Source: an uncultured Aquimarina sp.
Lineage (GTDB): Bacteria; Bacteroidota; Bacteroidia; Flavobacteriales; Flavobacteriaceae
Assembly (NCBI GenBank): GCA_947493035.1
Contig: CANLOW010000007.1
Location: 81,115-145,114, forward strand
Length of the DNA stretch: 64,000 nt
Reading direction: 5' to 3'
Below are positions 45,291-55,547 of this stretch, piece after piece; within the stretch, counting starts at the first letter, position 1, and each line of letters starts with the position of its first letter. A model generated the notes under the pieces. The model was not told the origin of the DNA, did no database searches, and saw only the letters and a list, made by a program, of their open reading frames with translations. A program made the translations under genes and the position numbers.

Positions 45291-46784
45291 ATGAGTACAG
45301 CATTGTACGATCAGCAAGAACTAAAAATTTACAATTCTATTTCTGGTAATAAAGAAACTTTTACTTCTATTACCCCTGGCCGCATAGGACTTTATGTTTG
45401 CGGACCAACTGTTTATAGCGACGTTCATTTGGGTAACTGCCGTACCTTCATCTCTTTCGATTTAGTTTTTCGTTACTTAAAACACCTTGGTTTCAAAGTA
45501 CGTTATGTTCGAAATATTACAGACGCAGGGCATCTAGAAAATGATGCTGATGCAGGAGAAGATAAAATCTCTAAAAAAGCACGCCTAGAACAACTAGAAC
45601 CAATGGAAGTTGTACAACGCTATACCGTAGGCTTTCACAACATATTAAAGCAATTTAACAACCTCCCTCCTAGTATTGAACCTACTGCGACAGGTCACAT
45701 TGTAGAACAAATTGAAATTATCAAAACCATTATCAAAAATGGCTTTGCTTATGAGGTAAATGGATCTGTTTACTTTGACGTTGTTAAATTTAACAAAACC
45801 AACAATTACGGTAAACTTAGTGGACGTAATTTGGAAGATATGATCAACAATTCACGTGAGTTGTCTGGACAAAGTGAAAAGCGTAACCCTCAGGATTTTG
45901 CCTTATGGAAAAAAGCAGAGCCTGTACATATCATGCGTTGGCCAAGTCCATGGGGAGATGGTTTTCCTGGGTGGCACTTGGAGTGTACCGTAATGAGCAC
46001 AAAATATCTTGGAGAGACTTTTGATATTCACGGTGGTGGAATGGACTTAAAATTCCCTCATCACGAATGTGAGATTGCTCAAGGAGAAGCAGCATGTGGC
46101 AAAACACCCGTTAACTATTGGATGCATGCCAATATGCTAACCTTGAACAGTAAAAAAATGTCTAAAAGTACAGGTAATACACTATTGCCTCAAGAAATAT
46201 TTACTGGACAAAACGACATTTTAGCAAAAAGCTTCAAACCTACTATTGTAAGGTTCTTTATGTTACAAGCACATTATCGAAGTATCATGGATTTTTCCAA
46301 CGATGCTTTAGAAGCTTCAGAAAAAGGGTTTAATAAATTAATGGAGGCTATCAAATCTTTACCTTTAATCACGCTCTCTAAAACAACATCAGAAGAATTT
46401 AATATTTCTTCCTGGAAACAAAATTGTTATGATGCGATGAATGATGATTTTAATAGCCCTATATTAATCTCTCATTTATTTGATGCTGTCAAATTCATTA
46501 ATAATTTAAGAGAAAGTAAAGCTAAAATCAACCAAGAAGATTTTAACATTCTTAAAGAAACATTAGACTGTTTTATATTTGATGTATTAGGACTTCAAGC
46601 TGCCGAAGAAACTGGCAATGATCTCAATGACAAATTAGATGGTGCTATCGAATTATTGATCGAAATGCGAAAAGAAGCTAGGGCTAATAAAAATTTCGCT
46701 TTAAGTGACCAAATAAGAGACACTCTTGCCGATAAAGGAATTCAATTAAAAGACGGAAGAGAAGGAACTACTTTTAGTTATTAG
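45291..46784 (+). CDS. cysS: Cysteinyl-tRNA synthetase
   Basis: CysS charges tRNA-Cys. The 497-residue protein shows [19 protein letters not shown] (zinc Cys plus the HIGH-like motif, here HLGN), the zinc ligands in WHLECTVMS and HHECEIAQ, and the KMSKS signature KKMSKSTGN. The C-terminal anticodon-binding region ends [17 protein letters not shown], as usual. Length and motifs are complete, so it should be functional. Confidence 0.97.
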   Translation: MSTALYDQQELKIYNSISGNKETFTSITPGRIGLYVCGPTVYSDVHLGNCRTFISFDLVFRYLKHLGFKVRYVRNITDAGHLENDADAGEDKISKKARLEQLEPMEVVQRYTVGFHNILKQFNNLPPSIEPTATGHIVEQIEIIKTIIKNGFAYEVNGSVYFDVVKFNKTNNYGKLSGRNLEDMINNSRELSGQSEKRNPQDFALWKKAEPVHIMRWPSPWGDGFPGWHLECTVMSTKYLGETFDIHGGGMDLKFPHHECEIAQGEAACGKTPVNYWMHANMLTLNSKKMSKSTGNTLLPQEIFTGQNDILAKSFKPTIVRFFMLQAHYRSIMDFSNDALEASEKGFNKLMEAIKSLPLITLSKTTSEEFNISSWKQNCYDAMNDDFNSPILISHLFDAVKFINNLRESKAKINQEDFNILKETLDCFIFDVLGLQAAEETGNDLNDKLDGAIELLIEMRKEARANKNFALSDQIRDTLADKGIQLKDGREGTTFSY

Positions 46785-46817
46785 CATTAGCTATGCTCAG
46801 CTTACTAAGCTCGAGCT

Positions 46818-46882
46818 ATAATCGAGAGGTATAATCGAGAGGTATAATCGAGAGGTATAATCGAGAGGTATAATCGAGAGGT
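46818..46882 (+). repeat. Five exact tandem copies of a 13-base unit
   Basis: ATAATCGAGAGGT is repeated five times without change between cysS and yidD. The copies end 45 bases before the yidD ATG. The unit length is not a multiple of three and it is non-coding, so copy-number change could alter spacing in the yidD leader or promoter. Confidence 0.95.
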
Positions 46883-46926
46883 ATATTTTAGGTAATTAAC
46901 TATTGAAAAAAAATCGATTTAGATAT

Positions 46927-47148
46927 ATGAAAAAAATACTAATCGCCCCTTTTCTGTTTTTGATTTTCATTTATAAAAATGCAATATCTCCTATAACACC
47001 TGCCTCTTGTCGATTTCAACCTACTTGTTCTAGTTACACCCGAGAAGCATTAAAAAAACATGGCCTTTTCAAAGGTGGCAAACTAGCCATAAAGCGTATT
47101 TTAAGTTGCCACCCTTGGGGGAAAAGTGGTTATGACCCCGTACCTTGA
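46927..47148 (+). CDS. yidD: Membrane protein insertion efficiency factor YidD
   Basis: YidD assists YidC-dependent insertion at the inner membrane. The 73-residue protein starts [20 protein letters not shown] and then has the family core [22 protein letters not shown] and [14 protein letters not shown], with three conserved Cys. I set the start at ATG 46927 because the family begins at MKK-LIAP; an upstream TTG at 46903 would only add eight residues. In many bacteria yidD is next to yidC; here they are 45 kb apart. Confidence 0.95.
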   Translation: MKKILIAPFLFLIFIYKNAISPITPASCRFQPTCSSYTREALKKHGLFKGGKLAIKRILSCHPWGKSGYDPVP

Positions 47149-47402
47149 AACACATATAAAACACAATCAAAACAACCCGAAAAGACACTTTAACATCATT
47201 TAAACTGTTAATTTTCAATAAAAAGACTCAATATTTCGTATCTTTAGATAGGTTAAAGTATTGAGTTACTCAGCTAAAATGATTATTAATTAAAGACTTA
47301 AGTATTTGGTATAATTTTACTTTTTTATTTTACACTTTTTGACAAAACGGTTTTCAGTTGAGTAGCTCCTGACATTTTTAGGAACTTTTAAAACAGATAG
47401 CT

Positions 47403-48287
47403 ATGAAAACCTCTCTTTTACAAAGCATTCGTAATTTACTTTTAATTACGACATTTTGTGTTAGTGCTACAATGAGCGCTTTCAACAAAACAAACGCCCC
47501 CCTAAGTTTTGAATGGGATGTCCTTCAAAAATCGAGTTGCGAATCCAATAATGGAATTTTAAAAATCAGTATCCTTGGTGGGCACGCCCCTTTTAAAGTA
47601 GTCGTTGATGAATACAGTCACATATATTCGCGCTACGCTAATACTGCTGATATCTCCAATGCACTATTCTACAACGAAGCAGATGAGCATTTAGTTAATG
47701 ATGTGTTTTTTCAAGATGAAATTATTTTAGACTATCTTCCTGCTGGTGTAAAAGTAATTTCTGTTACTGACGTGTACGGTGGTGATGTCTCTAATATGGT
47801 CGATGTTCCCTCTTCTGTTATGGATATCTCTGTAAAAAACGAAAATGGATCGATGCTATTGGAAGCTCTTTTTAAATCTAGTAGTATTCCCTCTAAACAA
47901 ACAGCTAACCTAGAGCAAAGTAATTTTTATATTGAATTGAATAAAGTAGACCAATTAGGTAGCTATTCTGTCAAAGAAATTTACGAAATCAATAAAGCTA
48001 GATCATTAGAAAGTTTTATGGATTTATTAAACAAAAACCCAGACCTAAACACCAATCATCGCAATGTAATTTCAAAAGTATTTAAAAGGAATATTCCTTA
48101 TCAATTTTTGACAGAAAAACACATTTTACAAGAAAATCTTGAAGCCGACAAAACATACTTATTAAAGATTTATCCTGATGAGTCGATCAATGGATATAAA
48201 GGAGTTTGTATGAGCTATACTTATGTATTCAACACCAGTATTAAATCGTCACAACCTACTTCTAATCTTGTTTCCATAAATAAATAG
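47403..48287 (+). CDS. Secreted protein of unknown function
   Basis: A 294-residue protein with a signal peptide (about residues 1-27). The segment KSSCESNNGILKISILGGHAPFKVVVDEY looks like the start of a SprB-type or Ig-like beta repeat, where Cys-x-NNG and GGxxPF motifs are common in flavobacterial surface proteins. The rest is not recognised. It has its own upstream region of about 250 bases and is followed by lgt after 78 bases. There is no T9SS sorting domain, so it may stay periplasmic. Confidence 0.6.
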   Translation: MKTSLLQSIRNLLLITTFCVSATMSAFNKTNAPLSFEWDVLQKSSCESNNGILKISILGGHAPFKVVVDEYSHIYSRYANTADISNALFYNEADEHLVNDVFFQDEIILDYLPAGVKVISVTDVYGGDVSNMVDVPSSVMDISVKNENGSMLLEALFKSSSIPSKQTANLEQSNFYIELNKVDQLGSYSVKEIYEINKARSLESFMDLLNKNPDLNTNHRNVISKVFKRNIPYQFLTEKHILQENLEADKTYLLKIYPDESINGYKGVCMSYTYVFNTSIKSSQPTSNLVSINK

Positions 48288-48365
48288 TTTTCATAATGAA
48301 TTCATGTGCTTTATATAACCTTCTTCGGTAGGGTTTTATTTATATTAGCTTCAAAAATAAAGCAC

Positions 48366-49289
48366 ATGATTTTTTCTAAAATCACTTGGAATCCTCCAAT
48401 TGGTATTGATCTTGGTTTCTATACAATACATTTTTATAGCCTAATGTGGGTGACTGCCTTTTTGGTGGGCTTTCAAATTATGAAACGTATTTATATTAAA
48501 GAGGGTCAAAAGATGGAACACCTTGACTCTATGTTCATGTATGCCATTTTAGGAACTATGCTTGGGGCACGCCTTGGGCATGTTTTCTTTTATGATTGGG
48601 GATATTTCAAACATAATTTATTCGAAATTTTACTACCAGTAAAATTTTCTCCAAAATTACATTTTACAGGTTTTAGAGGATTAGCAAGTCATGGTGCCGC
48701 AATTGCATTTATCATTTGCATGTACTATTTCTCAAAAAAAGTAATCAAAAAACCGACACTTTGGTCTTTGGATAGAGCCGCTATTTCTGCTTCTTTTGGA
48801 GGTATGTTTATTCGTTTAGGTAATTTCTTAAATTCTGAGATCATTGGAGATCCTACTAATGCAGCTACTGGAGTCCGATTTATTAGAGCTGAAATTGGCG
48901 AATCACAGGCCATGCAACTTACAGGAGTTAAAAACGTTAATAAAGCATATGCGACATTAACGTCTAATCCTAAATTTGAAACATTTATCGAAACGCTATC
49001 GTATAGACATCCAGCACAAGCTTATGAGGCATTTGGGTATTTAATTGTCTCTCTGATACTTCTATGGCTATATTGGAAAACTGATAAAAAAAACAACCTA
49101 GGTTTTATTTTCGGAATGTACATGGCATTGACGTTTATAGTTAGGATACTAGTCGAAAATGTAAAGAAAAGTCAAGGTGGTTTCGAAGAATCGCTTGGAC
49201 TGCTATCTACAGGGCAATGGTTAAGTATTCCATTTATACTTGTTGGGGGCTATTTTATCTGGAATTCTTTACAAACTAAAAAAGCATAA
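48366..49289 (+). CDS. lgt: Prolipoprotein diacylglyceryl transferase
   Basis: Lgt transfers diacylglycerol from phosphatidylglycerol to the lipobox Cys of prolipoproteins in the inner membrane, the first step in maturing the many lipoproteins encoded here. The 307-residue protein shows GARLGHVFFYDW, GLASHGAAIAF (catalytic His region), RLGNFLNSEIIGDPT (the Lgt signature) and HPAQAYEA. About seven membrane segments are present. The start is set at MIFSKITWNPPIGIDLG, since the family begins at this point. The AraC gene follows after three bases. Confidence 0.94.
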   Translation: MIFSKITWNPPIGIDLGFYTIHFYSLMWVTAFLVGFQIMKRIYIKEGQKMEHLDSMFMYAILGTMLGARLGHVFFYDWGYFKHNLFEILLPVKFSPKLHFTGFRGLASHGAAIAFIICMYYFSKKVIKKPTLWSLDRAAISASFGGMFIRLGNFLNSEIIGDPTNAATGVRFIRAEIGESQAMQLTGVKNVNKAYATLTSNPKFETFIETLSYRHPAQAYEAFGYLIVSLILLWLYWKTDKKNNLGFIFGMYMALTFIVRILVENVKKSQGGFEESLGLLSTGQWLSIPFILVGGYFIWNSLQTKKA

Positions 49290-49292
49290 AAC

Positions 49293-50438
49293 ATGAAGCT
49301 ACTGGTCGACTTTTTATTGATTAGTGGCTTTATATTTTCACTCATTGTAATTTTTTTAACAAAAAAATCTTCTCAAAAAAAGGTTACAAAGAACATTCTA
49401 ATAAGCATCTATGTATTAGCAATTATTTATATTGTTGCATTCTACATAGAGCTACACGCAAAAGATACTATTCTATTCGAAGTCGTCGGTTTATTAACAT
49501 CTGGAATAATATTGTTAATGGGTCCACTACTTCTTTTCTACATTGAATCTATTTTCACTACTAAGAACAAGTTAACTAGAAAAAATTATTACCACTTTCT
49601 CGCCTATCCTTCATATTGGGTATTAATAATAGGCACAACATTGACCTATTACTTAATTTATGGAGAAACTGACACTTGGGAGGATTTTATAGATAAAACA
49701 TTTCTATTCTACTGGGTTGAAACTTTAATTTTTGTAGGCTACATAGTATTTTCTATAAATCGATTCTATGATTTCAAAAAAATACTAATTAATAACTTTT
49801 CTTCCATTGATGAGAAAAGATTATCCTGGACTCGTTGCTTATTATTAGGTATGTTGATTGTAATGAGTATTGATATATTGACAACGATTATCGAAATGCT
49901 CGTTGTAATTGAATGGGAAACAGGATACTTAACTATTATTTCGTATATTTTCTTATTAATATATTTAGCTTACTACGGCACTTATAAAAGTTACACTTTA
50001 ATTTCAGAACAATTACTAAATCCCGAAAAGGAAATCGTAATTAAAAAAGAAAACATTGTAAAAGATGATTTACCGAATGATGAATTCATACAAATTGAAC
50101 AAAAATTCAATGAAGTAATTATAAAAAATACTCCTTTTTTAAACCCAGAATTGAATCTTAATATTCTTGCAGAACAGGTCGGAATAACCAATAAAAAACT
50201 ATCGTCTTTTCTAAATCAACACCTGAATACTACCTTTTATGATTTTATAAATTCAAAAAGAATAGACGCCGTAAAAGAAAAACTATTAACAGAAGACCTT
50301 CAACAATACTCTATCATGGGCATTGCCTTTGATTGCGGCTTTAAATCAAAAAGTAGTTTTAATCGTATTTTCAAAAAAGAGACAGGGGTATCACCAACTC
50401 AATACATCGAGTCTCATAAAAATATAGCCGTTTTATAG
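49293..50438 (+). CDS. Membrane-anchored AraC-family regulator (7TM + HTH)
   Basis: A 381-residue protein. Residues about 1-235 contain seven hydrophobic segments (for example LLTSGIILLMGPLLLFYIES). A cytoplasmic C-terminal AraC HTH follows at about 275-375 (LNILAEQVGITNKKLSSFLN, then GIAFDCGFKSKSSFNRIFKKETGVSP). This 7TM-AraC layout is frequent in Bacteroidota and suggests direct membrane sensing. It starts three bases after lgt and is followed 72 bases later by a TonB-dependent receptor, its most likely target. The signal is unknown. Confidence 0.88.
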   Translation: MKLLVDFLLISGFIFSLIVIFLTKKSSQKKVTKNILISIYVLAIIYIVAFYIELHAKDTILFEVVGLLTSGIILLMGPLLLFYIESIFTTKNKLTRKNYYHFLAYPSYWVLIIGTTLTYYLIYGETDTWEDFIDKTFLFYWVETLIFVGYIVFSINRFYDFKKILINNFSSIDEKRLSWTRCLLLGMLIVMSIDILTTIIEMLVVIEWETGYLTIISYIFLLIYLAYYGTYKSYTLISEQLLNPEKEIVIKKENIVKDDLPNDEFIQIEQKFNEVIIKNTPFLNPELNLNILAEQVGITNKKLSSFLNQHLNTTFYDFINSKRIDAVKEKLLTEDLQQYSIMGIAFDCGFKSKSSFNRIFKKETGVSPTQYIESHKNIAVL

Positions 50439-50510
50439 TCTCATTGGAAGCATTGAGACCTTGAAGCCCTTTATTTTTAGTTGTTTTGGATAAAAATCAC
50501 AAATCAACTT

Positions 50511-52883
50511 ATGAAAAGATCAATCTTAACTTTGCTACTACTCTACTTTAGTTTTTCTGGGTGGGGACAACTAAAAACCCTTAGCGGAACTATTACGGAT
50601 ATCACTAATGGAGAAACCTTATTAGGTGTTAATTTAATCACTGAAGGAACCTCTAAAAATGGCGCTGTATCTAATGAATATGGCTTTTATTCAATTGACA
50701 TCCCTACTAATGCAACGTCATTAATCGTTTCTTATTTGGGGTACCAACAAAAAACGATACCACTTTCTAATTTAACTGATAGTTTATTAAATATTCAACT
50801 GACTCCTTCTACTGAAAATTTAGATGAAGTAATTGTCGAAGCCAGCAGTACGGTTACTGATATAAAAACGCCACAAATGAGTGTAAACAAAATATCGGCA
50901 AAGCGTATCAAAGAAATGCCTGCTTTATTTGGAGAAGTAGATGTCGTGCAATCATTACAATTGTTACCTGGGGTTACCAATAATGGTGAAGCATCCTCTG
51001 GCTTTAATGTTCGAGGAGGAGGAGTAGACCAAAACTTAGTACTTTTAGACGAAGCTCCGTTATACAATACTTCACATTTTTTTGGACTCTTCTCTGTTTT
51101 TAATGCAGATGCTATAAAAGATGTCACTTTGTACAAAGGTGGGATTCCTGCTAATTTTGGAGGTAGAGTTTCTTCTATATTAGACGTAAGGCAAAAAGAA
51201 GGAAATAATCAAAAAATAAAAGGGTCTGGAGGTATAAGTATTATTTCTAGTCGATTGGCCCTTGAAGGACCTATAAAAAAAGACAGAGGTTCTTTTTTAG
51301 TAGCAGGTCGATTTACTTATGCAGGTATACTATTACGATTAGCAGGTACTAATAGTAAAATAGGTTTTTATGATTTGAATGCTAAAGGGTCATACAAATT
51401 AAACGATAATAATAAAATATTCCTTTCTGGGTATTTTGGAAATGACAATTTCGAAATCGACAAATTAATTACAAATCAATATGGAAATGCCACTTTAAAC
51501 TTTCGCTGGAATCACATATTTTCTAACAAAGTATTTTCTAACCTTTCTGCCATATATAATCAATACTATTACAATCTTGGAATAGATTTCTTTAAAGTAG
51601 ATTGGAATTCTAATATTGAGAATATGAACCTAAAATATGATGTCAATTACTACCTAAACAATAATTGGAAAATACAAATGGGTTTCAATGGGCTTTATTA
51701 TAAATTTAATCCAGGAGAAATTACCGCTACAGATGGTAGTTCTGCTATCAACGATACAAAGCTTGATTTGAAAAGAGCAATCGAACCTGCAATCTATGCT
51801 AGTGTTAAAAATACAATAGGTGAACGTTTCGAAATGGAATACGGCTTACGCTATAGTGCTTTTCTTAGACTAGGAGGGCAATCATTAAATACTTATTCGA
51901 ATAACCAACCTGTAACATTTAATCCACTTATTGGCATTTATGAAAGAGCTGATGCTACAGGAAAAGAATCTTTCGAATTTGAAGACATTATCAAAGCATA
52001 TGATGGTTTAGAACCGCGTTTCGGCGCTTCCTACCAACTAAATGACGATACCTCCATCAAGGCTAGCTACCAACGTACCAATCAATATATTCATCTTATT
52101 TCGAATACTGTTTCTCCGAATCCAATTGATATATGGGCACCTAGTGGACGTTTTATAAAACCACAACGGTCGAATCAATATGCCTTGGGTTTTTTCAAAA
52201 ACCTAAAAGAGGATGATTATTCATTAGAAATAGAAGGGTATTATAAAAATATCGACAATCGTATCGATTATATAGATGGTGCCGAATTAATTGCAAACAA
52301 TACTATAGAAAAAGAAATCCTTCAAGGCGAAATGCGTGCCTATGGAGCTGAGTTTTTATTGAAGAAAAATCATGGGCGGTTTACAGGTTGGTTAAGTTAT
52401 ACTCTTTCTAAATCGCAGCAACGTATTCAAGGAAGAACTGCAATAGAAACAGGGATTAATAATGGTCAATGGTACAATACCCCTTATGATCGCAGACACG
52501 ATCTTTCCATTACCGGTTTATACAAAATAAATAATAAGTGGAGGTTGAGTGCTAATTTTATTTACCAAACTGGCCGCCCAACTACATTTCCTACAGGAAG
52601 GTTCAATTTTGATAATTTGACTGTTCCTGTTTTTAGTAGTCGCTATGACGAACGTTTACCAGATTATCACCGATTAGATCTAGCTATCACCTATAACCCT
52701 AAAGAAAAGAAGACAAAACTATGGGACGGCGAATGGGTTTTAAGTGTTTATAACGCTTATGCCCGTAAAAATGCTTCTTCTATTAATTTTTCAGAGAATG
52801 AAATTAATGGTAAAAACGAAGCCCGACAGCTTTCTATTTTCGGAACATTTATCCCAACACTAACTTATAATTTCACCTTTTAA
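50511..52883 (+). CDS. TonB-dependent receptor with carboxypeptidase-regulatory-like domain
   Basis: A 790-residue outer-membrane active transporter. A signal peptide (MKRSILTLLLLYFSFSGWGQ) is followed by a carboxypeptidase-regulatory-like domain (about 23-105: LSGTITDITNGETLLGVNLI). The plug comes next (about 115-225: VDVVQSLQLLPGVTNNGEASSGFNVRGGGVDQNLVLLDEAPLYN) and then a 22-strand-type barrel ending TLTYNFTF. There is no SusD-like partner; instead a DUF4249 lipoprotein follows after 13 bases. The substrate is unknown. I set the start at ATG 50511, where the signal peptide begins. Confidence 0.92.
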   Translation: MKRSILTLLLLYFSFSGWGQLKTLSGTITDITNGETLLGVNLITEGTSKNGAVSNEYGFYSIDIPTNATSLIVSYLGYQQKTIPLSNLTDSLLNIQLTPSTENLDEVIVEASSTVTDIKTPQMSVNKISAKRIKEMPALFGEVDVVQSLQLLPGVTNNGEASSGFNVRGGGVDQNLVLLDEAPLYNTSHFFGLFSVFNADAIKDVTLYKGGIPANFGGRVSSILDVRQKEGNNQKIKGSGGISIISSRLALEGPIKKDRGSFLVAGRFTYAGILLRLAGTNSKIGFYDLNAKGSYKLNDNNKIFLSGYFGNDNFEIDKLITNQYGNATLNFRWNHIFSNKVFSNLSAIYNQYYYNLGIDFFKVDWNSNIENMNLKYDVNYYLNNNWKIQMGFNGLYYKFNPGEITATDGSSAINDTKLDLKRAIEPAIYASVKNTIGERFEMEYGLRYSAFLRLGGQSLNTYSNNQPVTFNPLIGIYERADATGKESFEFEDIIKAYDGLEPRFGASYQLNDDTSIKASYQRTNQYIHLISNTVSPNPIDIWAPSGRFIKPQRSNQYALGFFKNLKEDDYSLEIEGYYKNIDNRIDYIDGAELIANNTIEKEILQGEMRAYGAEFLLKKNHGRFTGWLSYTLSKSQQRIQGRTAIETGINNGQWYNTPYDRRHDLSITGLYKINNKWRLSANFIYQTGRPTTFPTGRFNFDNLTVPVFSSRYDERLPDYHRLDLAITYNPKEKKTKLWDGEWVLSVYNAYARKNASSINFSENEINGKNEARQLSIFGTFIPTLTYNFTF

Positions 52884-52896
52884 TTTTGATCTGATC

Positions 52897-53766
52897 ATGA
52901 AAAATTTACTAAAAAAATATTTTTTGTTTATCTCGTTAATTACCATTTGTAGTTGTGAGGGATTTTTTGATGACCAAGTAGTAGACGTTTCATTAGAAAA
53001 CGCTCGTCCAAAACTAGTTGTAGAAGCATTAATCAACTGGGAAAAAGGAACAACTGGAAACAATCAGACTATTCGACTATCAAAATCGGCACCTTTTTTT
53101 AACACTTCAGATAGCCCTCTAGTTAGCGGAGCTAACATTCGTATTGAAAATTCTACTGGTGACAAATTTGAATTCACTGAGAATAATGAAGGCTTATATG
53201 TAACTACCAATTTTAAACCTAAACTGAAAGAAACCTACACTTTAATCATTGATGTAGAAGGTGAAGAAATTAGGGCTACGGAAACATTAATACCTATACC
53301 AATTATTGAAAATGTTCGTCAGGATAAAATTGAAATTTTCGGAGAAGAAATACCTACTATCAATTTTACTTTTCAAGATACCCCTGATGAAGAAAACTTC
53401 TTCTTTTTTGAGTATTTCCCGAATTTCCAACCTCAAAAGGACACTGATTTTGCTGATGATGAATTTCAAGATGGTAATGAAATTGAGTACGAATTTTCTA
53501 GTGAATATGAAATACCCGGTAGTGATGAGGAAATTAGAGAGTTTAAAGCTGGTGATATTATTGATTTTGCACTTTTCGGAATATCTGAACAGTTTTATGA
53601 ATATTTCAATATTATAAATGAACAATCTGATCCAGAAGTTGGCCCATTTTCATTAGCCCCAGCTGAGGCAAAGGGTAATTGCATTAATATAACCAACCCT
53701 GAAAATCGCCCTTTAGGTTACTTTAGATTAAGTGAAGTTTCTAGAGAAAAATACACTTACCAGTAA
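52897..53766 (+). CDS. DUF4249 lipoprotein
   Basis: A 289-residue lipoprotein (Cys20 in TICSCEGFF). DUF4249 proteins often sit directly after TonB-dependent receptors in Bacteroidota, and their role is not established. The N-terminal beta domain (KLVVEALINWEKGTTGNNQTIRL) and the C-terminal segment EAKGNCINITNPENRPLGYFRLSEVS are characteristic. The spacing of 13 bases indicates cotranscription with the receptor. It may serve as a surface substrate-binding partner, similar in position to SusD. That is inference. Confidence 0.85.
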   Translation: MKNLLKKYFLFISLITICSCEGFFDDQVVDVSLENARPKLVVEALINWEKGTTGNNQTIRLSKSAPFFNTSDSPLVSGANIRIENSTGDKFEFTENNEGLYVTTNFKPKLKETYTLIIDVEGEEIRATETLIPIPIIENVRQDKIEIFGEEIPTINFTFQDTPDEENFFFFEYFPNFQPQKDTDFADDEFQDGNEIEYEFSSEYEIPGSDEEIREFKAGDIIDFALFGISEQFYEYFNIINEQSDPEVGPFSLAPAEAKGNCINITNPENRPLGYFRLSEVSREKYTYQ

Positions 53767-53802
53767 AATACCCCCCTAATATTTCATATTACCTTAGTTA
53801 AC

Positions 53803-53856
53803 TAGCTTCCTCTTTTCTTATTATTTACAAGAGAAGACGGAAGCTATTTGTTTTTT
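53803..53856 (+). terminator. Probable terminator after DUF4249 gene
   Basis: An imperfect hairpin: TAGCTTCC pairs with GGAAGCTA, with inner CTTTTCTT/AAGAGAAG pairing and mismatches, then a T-rich tail. It lies between two convergent genes. Confidence 0.55.
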
Positions 53857-53893
53857 CTAAAAGAATCAATCAAAATCAACAAAACCTGAATCT

Positions 53894-55369
53894 TTACGGA
53901 TTAAATTCATTCATTGTTTCTTCTACTAACGGCCACTGAGGAGAACTAATCCAAAAGTTATCATTATGTCTAGCCCAATCTTTAGGCTGCTTAGACTGAG
54001 ACTCATCTATTTGTTGAAATTTGGATGCTGTCAAGACTTCATTATCCAATACTACATAATCATAATGGCTTTGAAAACTCCCCTTCATCACCATATCAAA
54101 CTTCACTTTATTTTGTGTCCGTCTTCCCTTTACATTCTTATTTTTTTCAACTATTACGAATGGTCGATCAATACCAAATTCCATATTTGCTATTTTTCGT
54201 ATGTATTTGACATTATACTTACCCGAAATATCTTTTTCAAACACAATAGTTCCTTTATTCCCTTTTTCTTTAAAACTAACACCTAACAGTTTAATCTTAA
54301 ATAAAGCCATTGTACTATTGAAATCTAATTTTACTATTGAAAAATCATCTTGATTGATATACAAAGTACCTTTATATTTCTTCTTTTTCTTAGGCTTAAA
54401 ATCTAAAACATATACATCCTGACCATTAATTATCATTTCATCAATATATTCAAACTGATATTTATCAGCGTCTTGCAACACATCTACATTACCATCTTTT
54501 CTTAAAAAAACATCTTCAAATACTTTACCTAACATCTCTTTTCGATCATTCAGGAAAAAATTAGCTTGTTTTTTAGCATTCCCCATATCATTACGAACGT
54601 CTACAACTTCCCCTTCTTTCAAAAAGGTCTCGTTGACATCTGTTTCTATACTAAAAATACCTGTTCGAATTTTAAAGTAAGAATCTGATTTCACGTGAGT
54701 ATTTATAATTTCTTCTAACTTTTGATAATAATTTTCTAAATACCCATTGCTCTCTGTGTCGTAGGCTTTGTAACCATCCGAGATAAGAAGTTTCAATTTC
54801 TTTAAATCACCATAATGATTCCCCATTATTTCTGTTAGAAAATCATTTTCTTTTGGCATTTCAGCAATCATTTTTTTAGCAAAAGCATCATCAAAGACAG
54901 GAATTGTACTTTTTTTAATGTGTACATTTAATTGCTCTACAGCTCCATCGTCTTTTTGACGTAGAAAAAAATGACGATTAGTTAAATTAAAATTATAGTT
55001 ATCAACCACGTGAGCTTGCACCGAATCTATAATTTGATTAGCCGTCAATAAAATTTCTTTTGATATAACTACTTCTGATAATGCGCGAGAAGTGGGTGTC
55101 AATTCAATATTCGATGTAATCTGATTTGCTTTAACATTCAAATCTTTATAACCTACGTAGGAAAAATGAACTATTCCTTTTACGCTGTTTAGTATCTTTT
55201 TTTCAAAACTTCCATCGACCTCTGAAACCATTCCTTCACCTGTACCCCAAGTAATATTTACACCTGACAATGGTTTCTTTGTCTTGGCATCTAATACATA
55301 AATCTCTTTTTGTTGTGCAAAAAGACTCGTATTAATTAAAATCCAAATGAAAAGTATTTTTTTAAACAT
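53894..55369 (-). CDS. Secreted carboxypeptidase-regulatory-like domain protein
   Basis: A 491-residue exported protein. A signal peptide (to about residue 18) is followed by a carboxypeptidase-regulatory-like beta-sandwich (about 20-92: IYVLDAKTKKPLSGVNITW). A large C-terminal beta-rich domain without recognised active site follows (VLDFKPKKKKKYKGTLYI, SIVKLDF). Related proteins occur in flavobacteria near outer-membrane systems; their function is unknown. It has no T9SS domain. It lies downstream of prfA on the same strand, with a terminator between them. Confidence 0.75.
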   Translation of the reverse strand: MFKKILFIWILINTSLFAQQKEIYVLDAKTKKPLSGVNITWGTGEGMVSEVDGSFEKKILNSVKGIVHFSYVGYKDLNVKANQITSNIELTPTSRALSEVVISKEILLTANQIIDSVQAHVVDNYNFNLTNRHFFLRQKDDGAVEQLNVHIKKSTIPVFDDAFAKKMIAEMPKENDFLTEIMGNHYGDLKKLKLLISDGYKAYDTESNGYLENYYQKLEEIINTHVKSDSYFKIRTGIFSIETDVNETFLKEGEVVDVRNDMGNAKKQANFFLNDRKEMLGKVFEDVFLRKDGNVDVLQDADKYQFEYIDEMIINGQDVYVLDFKPKKKKKYKGTLYINQDDFSIVKLDFNSTMALFKIKLLGVSFKEKGNKGTIVFEKDISGKYNVKYIRKIANMEFGIDRPFVIVEKNKNVKGRRTQNKVKFDMVMKGSFQSHYDYVVLDNEVLTASKFQQIDESQSKQPKDWARHNDNFWISSPQWPLVEETMNEFNP

Positions 55370-55482
55370 AAAGAATTCTATTTAAAAATAATGTAGCATT
55401 TCTAGCTTCACTTCAGCTTATCGTTATCAGTAAATCCTTAGCTACTCTAGATTAAACGAAAACTACTTCAATGGATTACAAA

Positions 55483-55516
55483 AAAAGAAGGTTAAAGCAA
55501 ACTTTAACCTTCTTTT
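55483..55516 (-). terminator. Terminator of prfA
   Basis: Arms AAAAGAAGGTTAAAG (55483-55497) and CTTTAACCTTCTTTT (55502-55516) with a four-base loop. A T run follows on the minus strand. Confidence 0.85.
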
Positions 55517-55547
55517 AGAATATCATCTTAAAAATTCGTCAATTGAT

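Noticed and set aside
46818..46882. CRISPR array
   Set aside because: Units of 13 bases repeat without unique spacers, and no cas genes are in the window.
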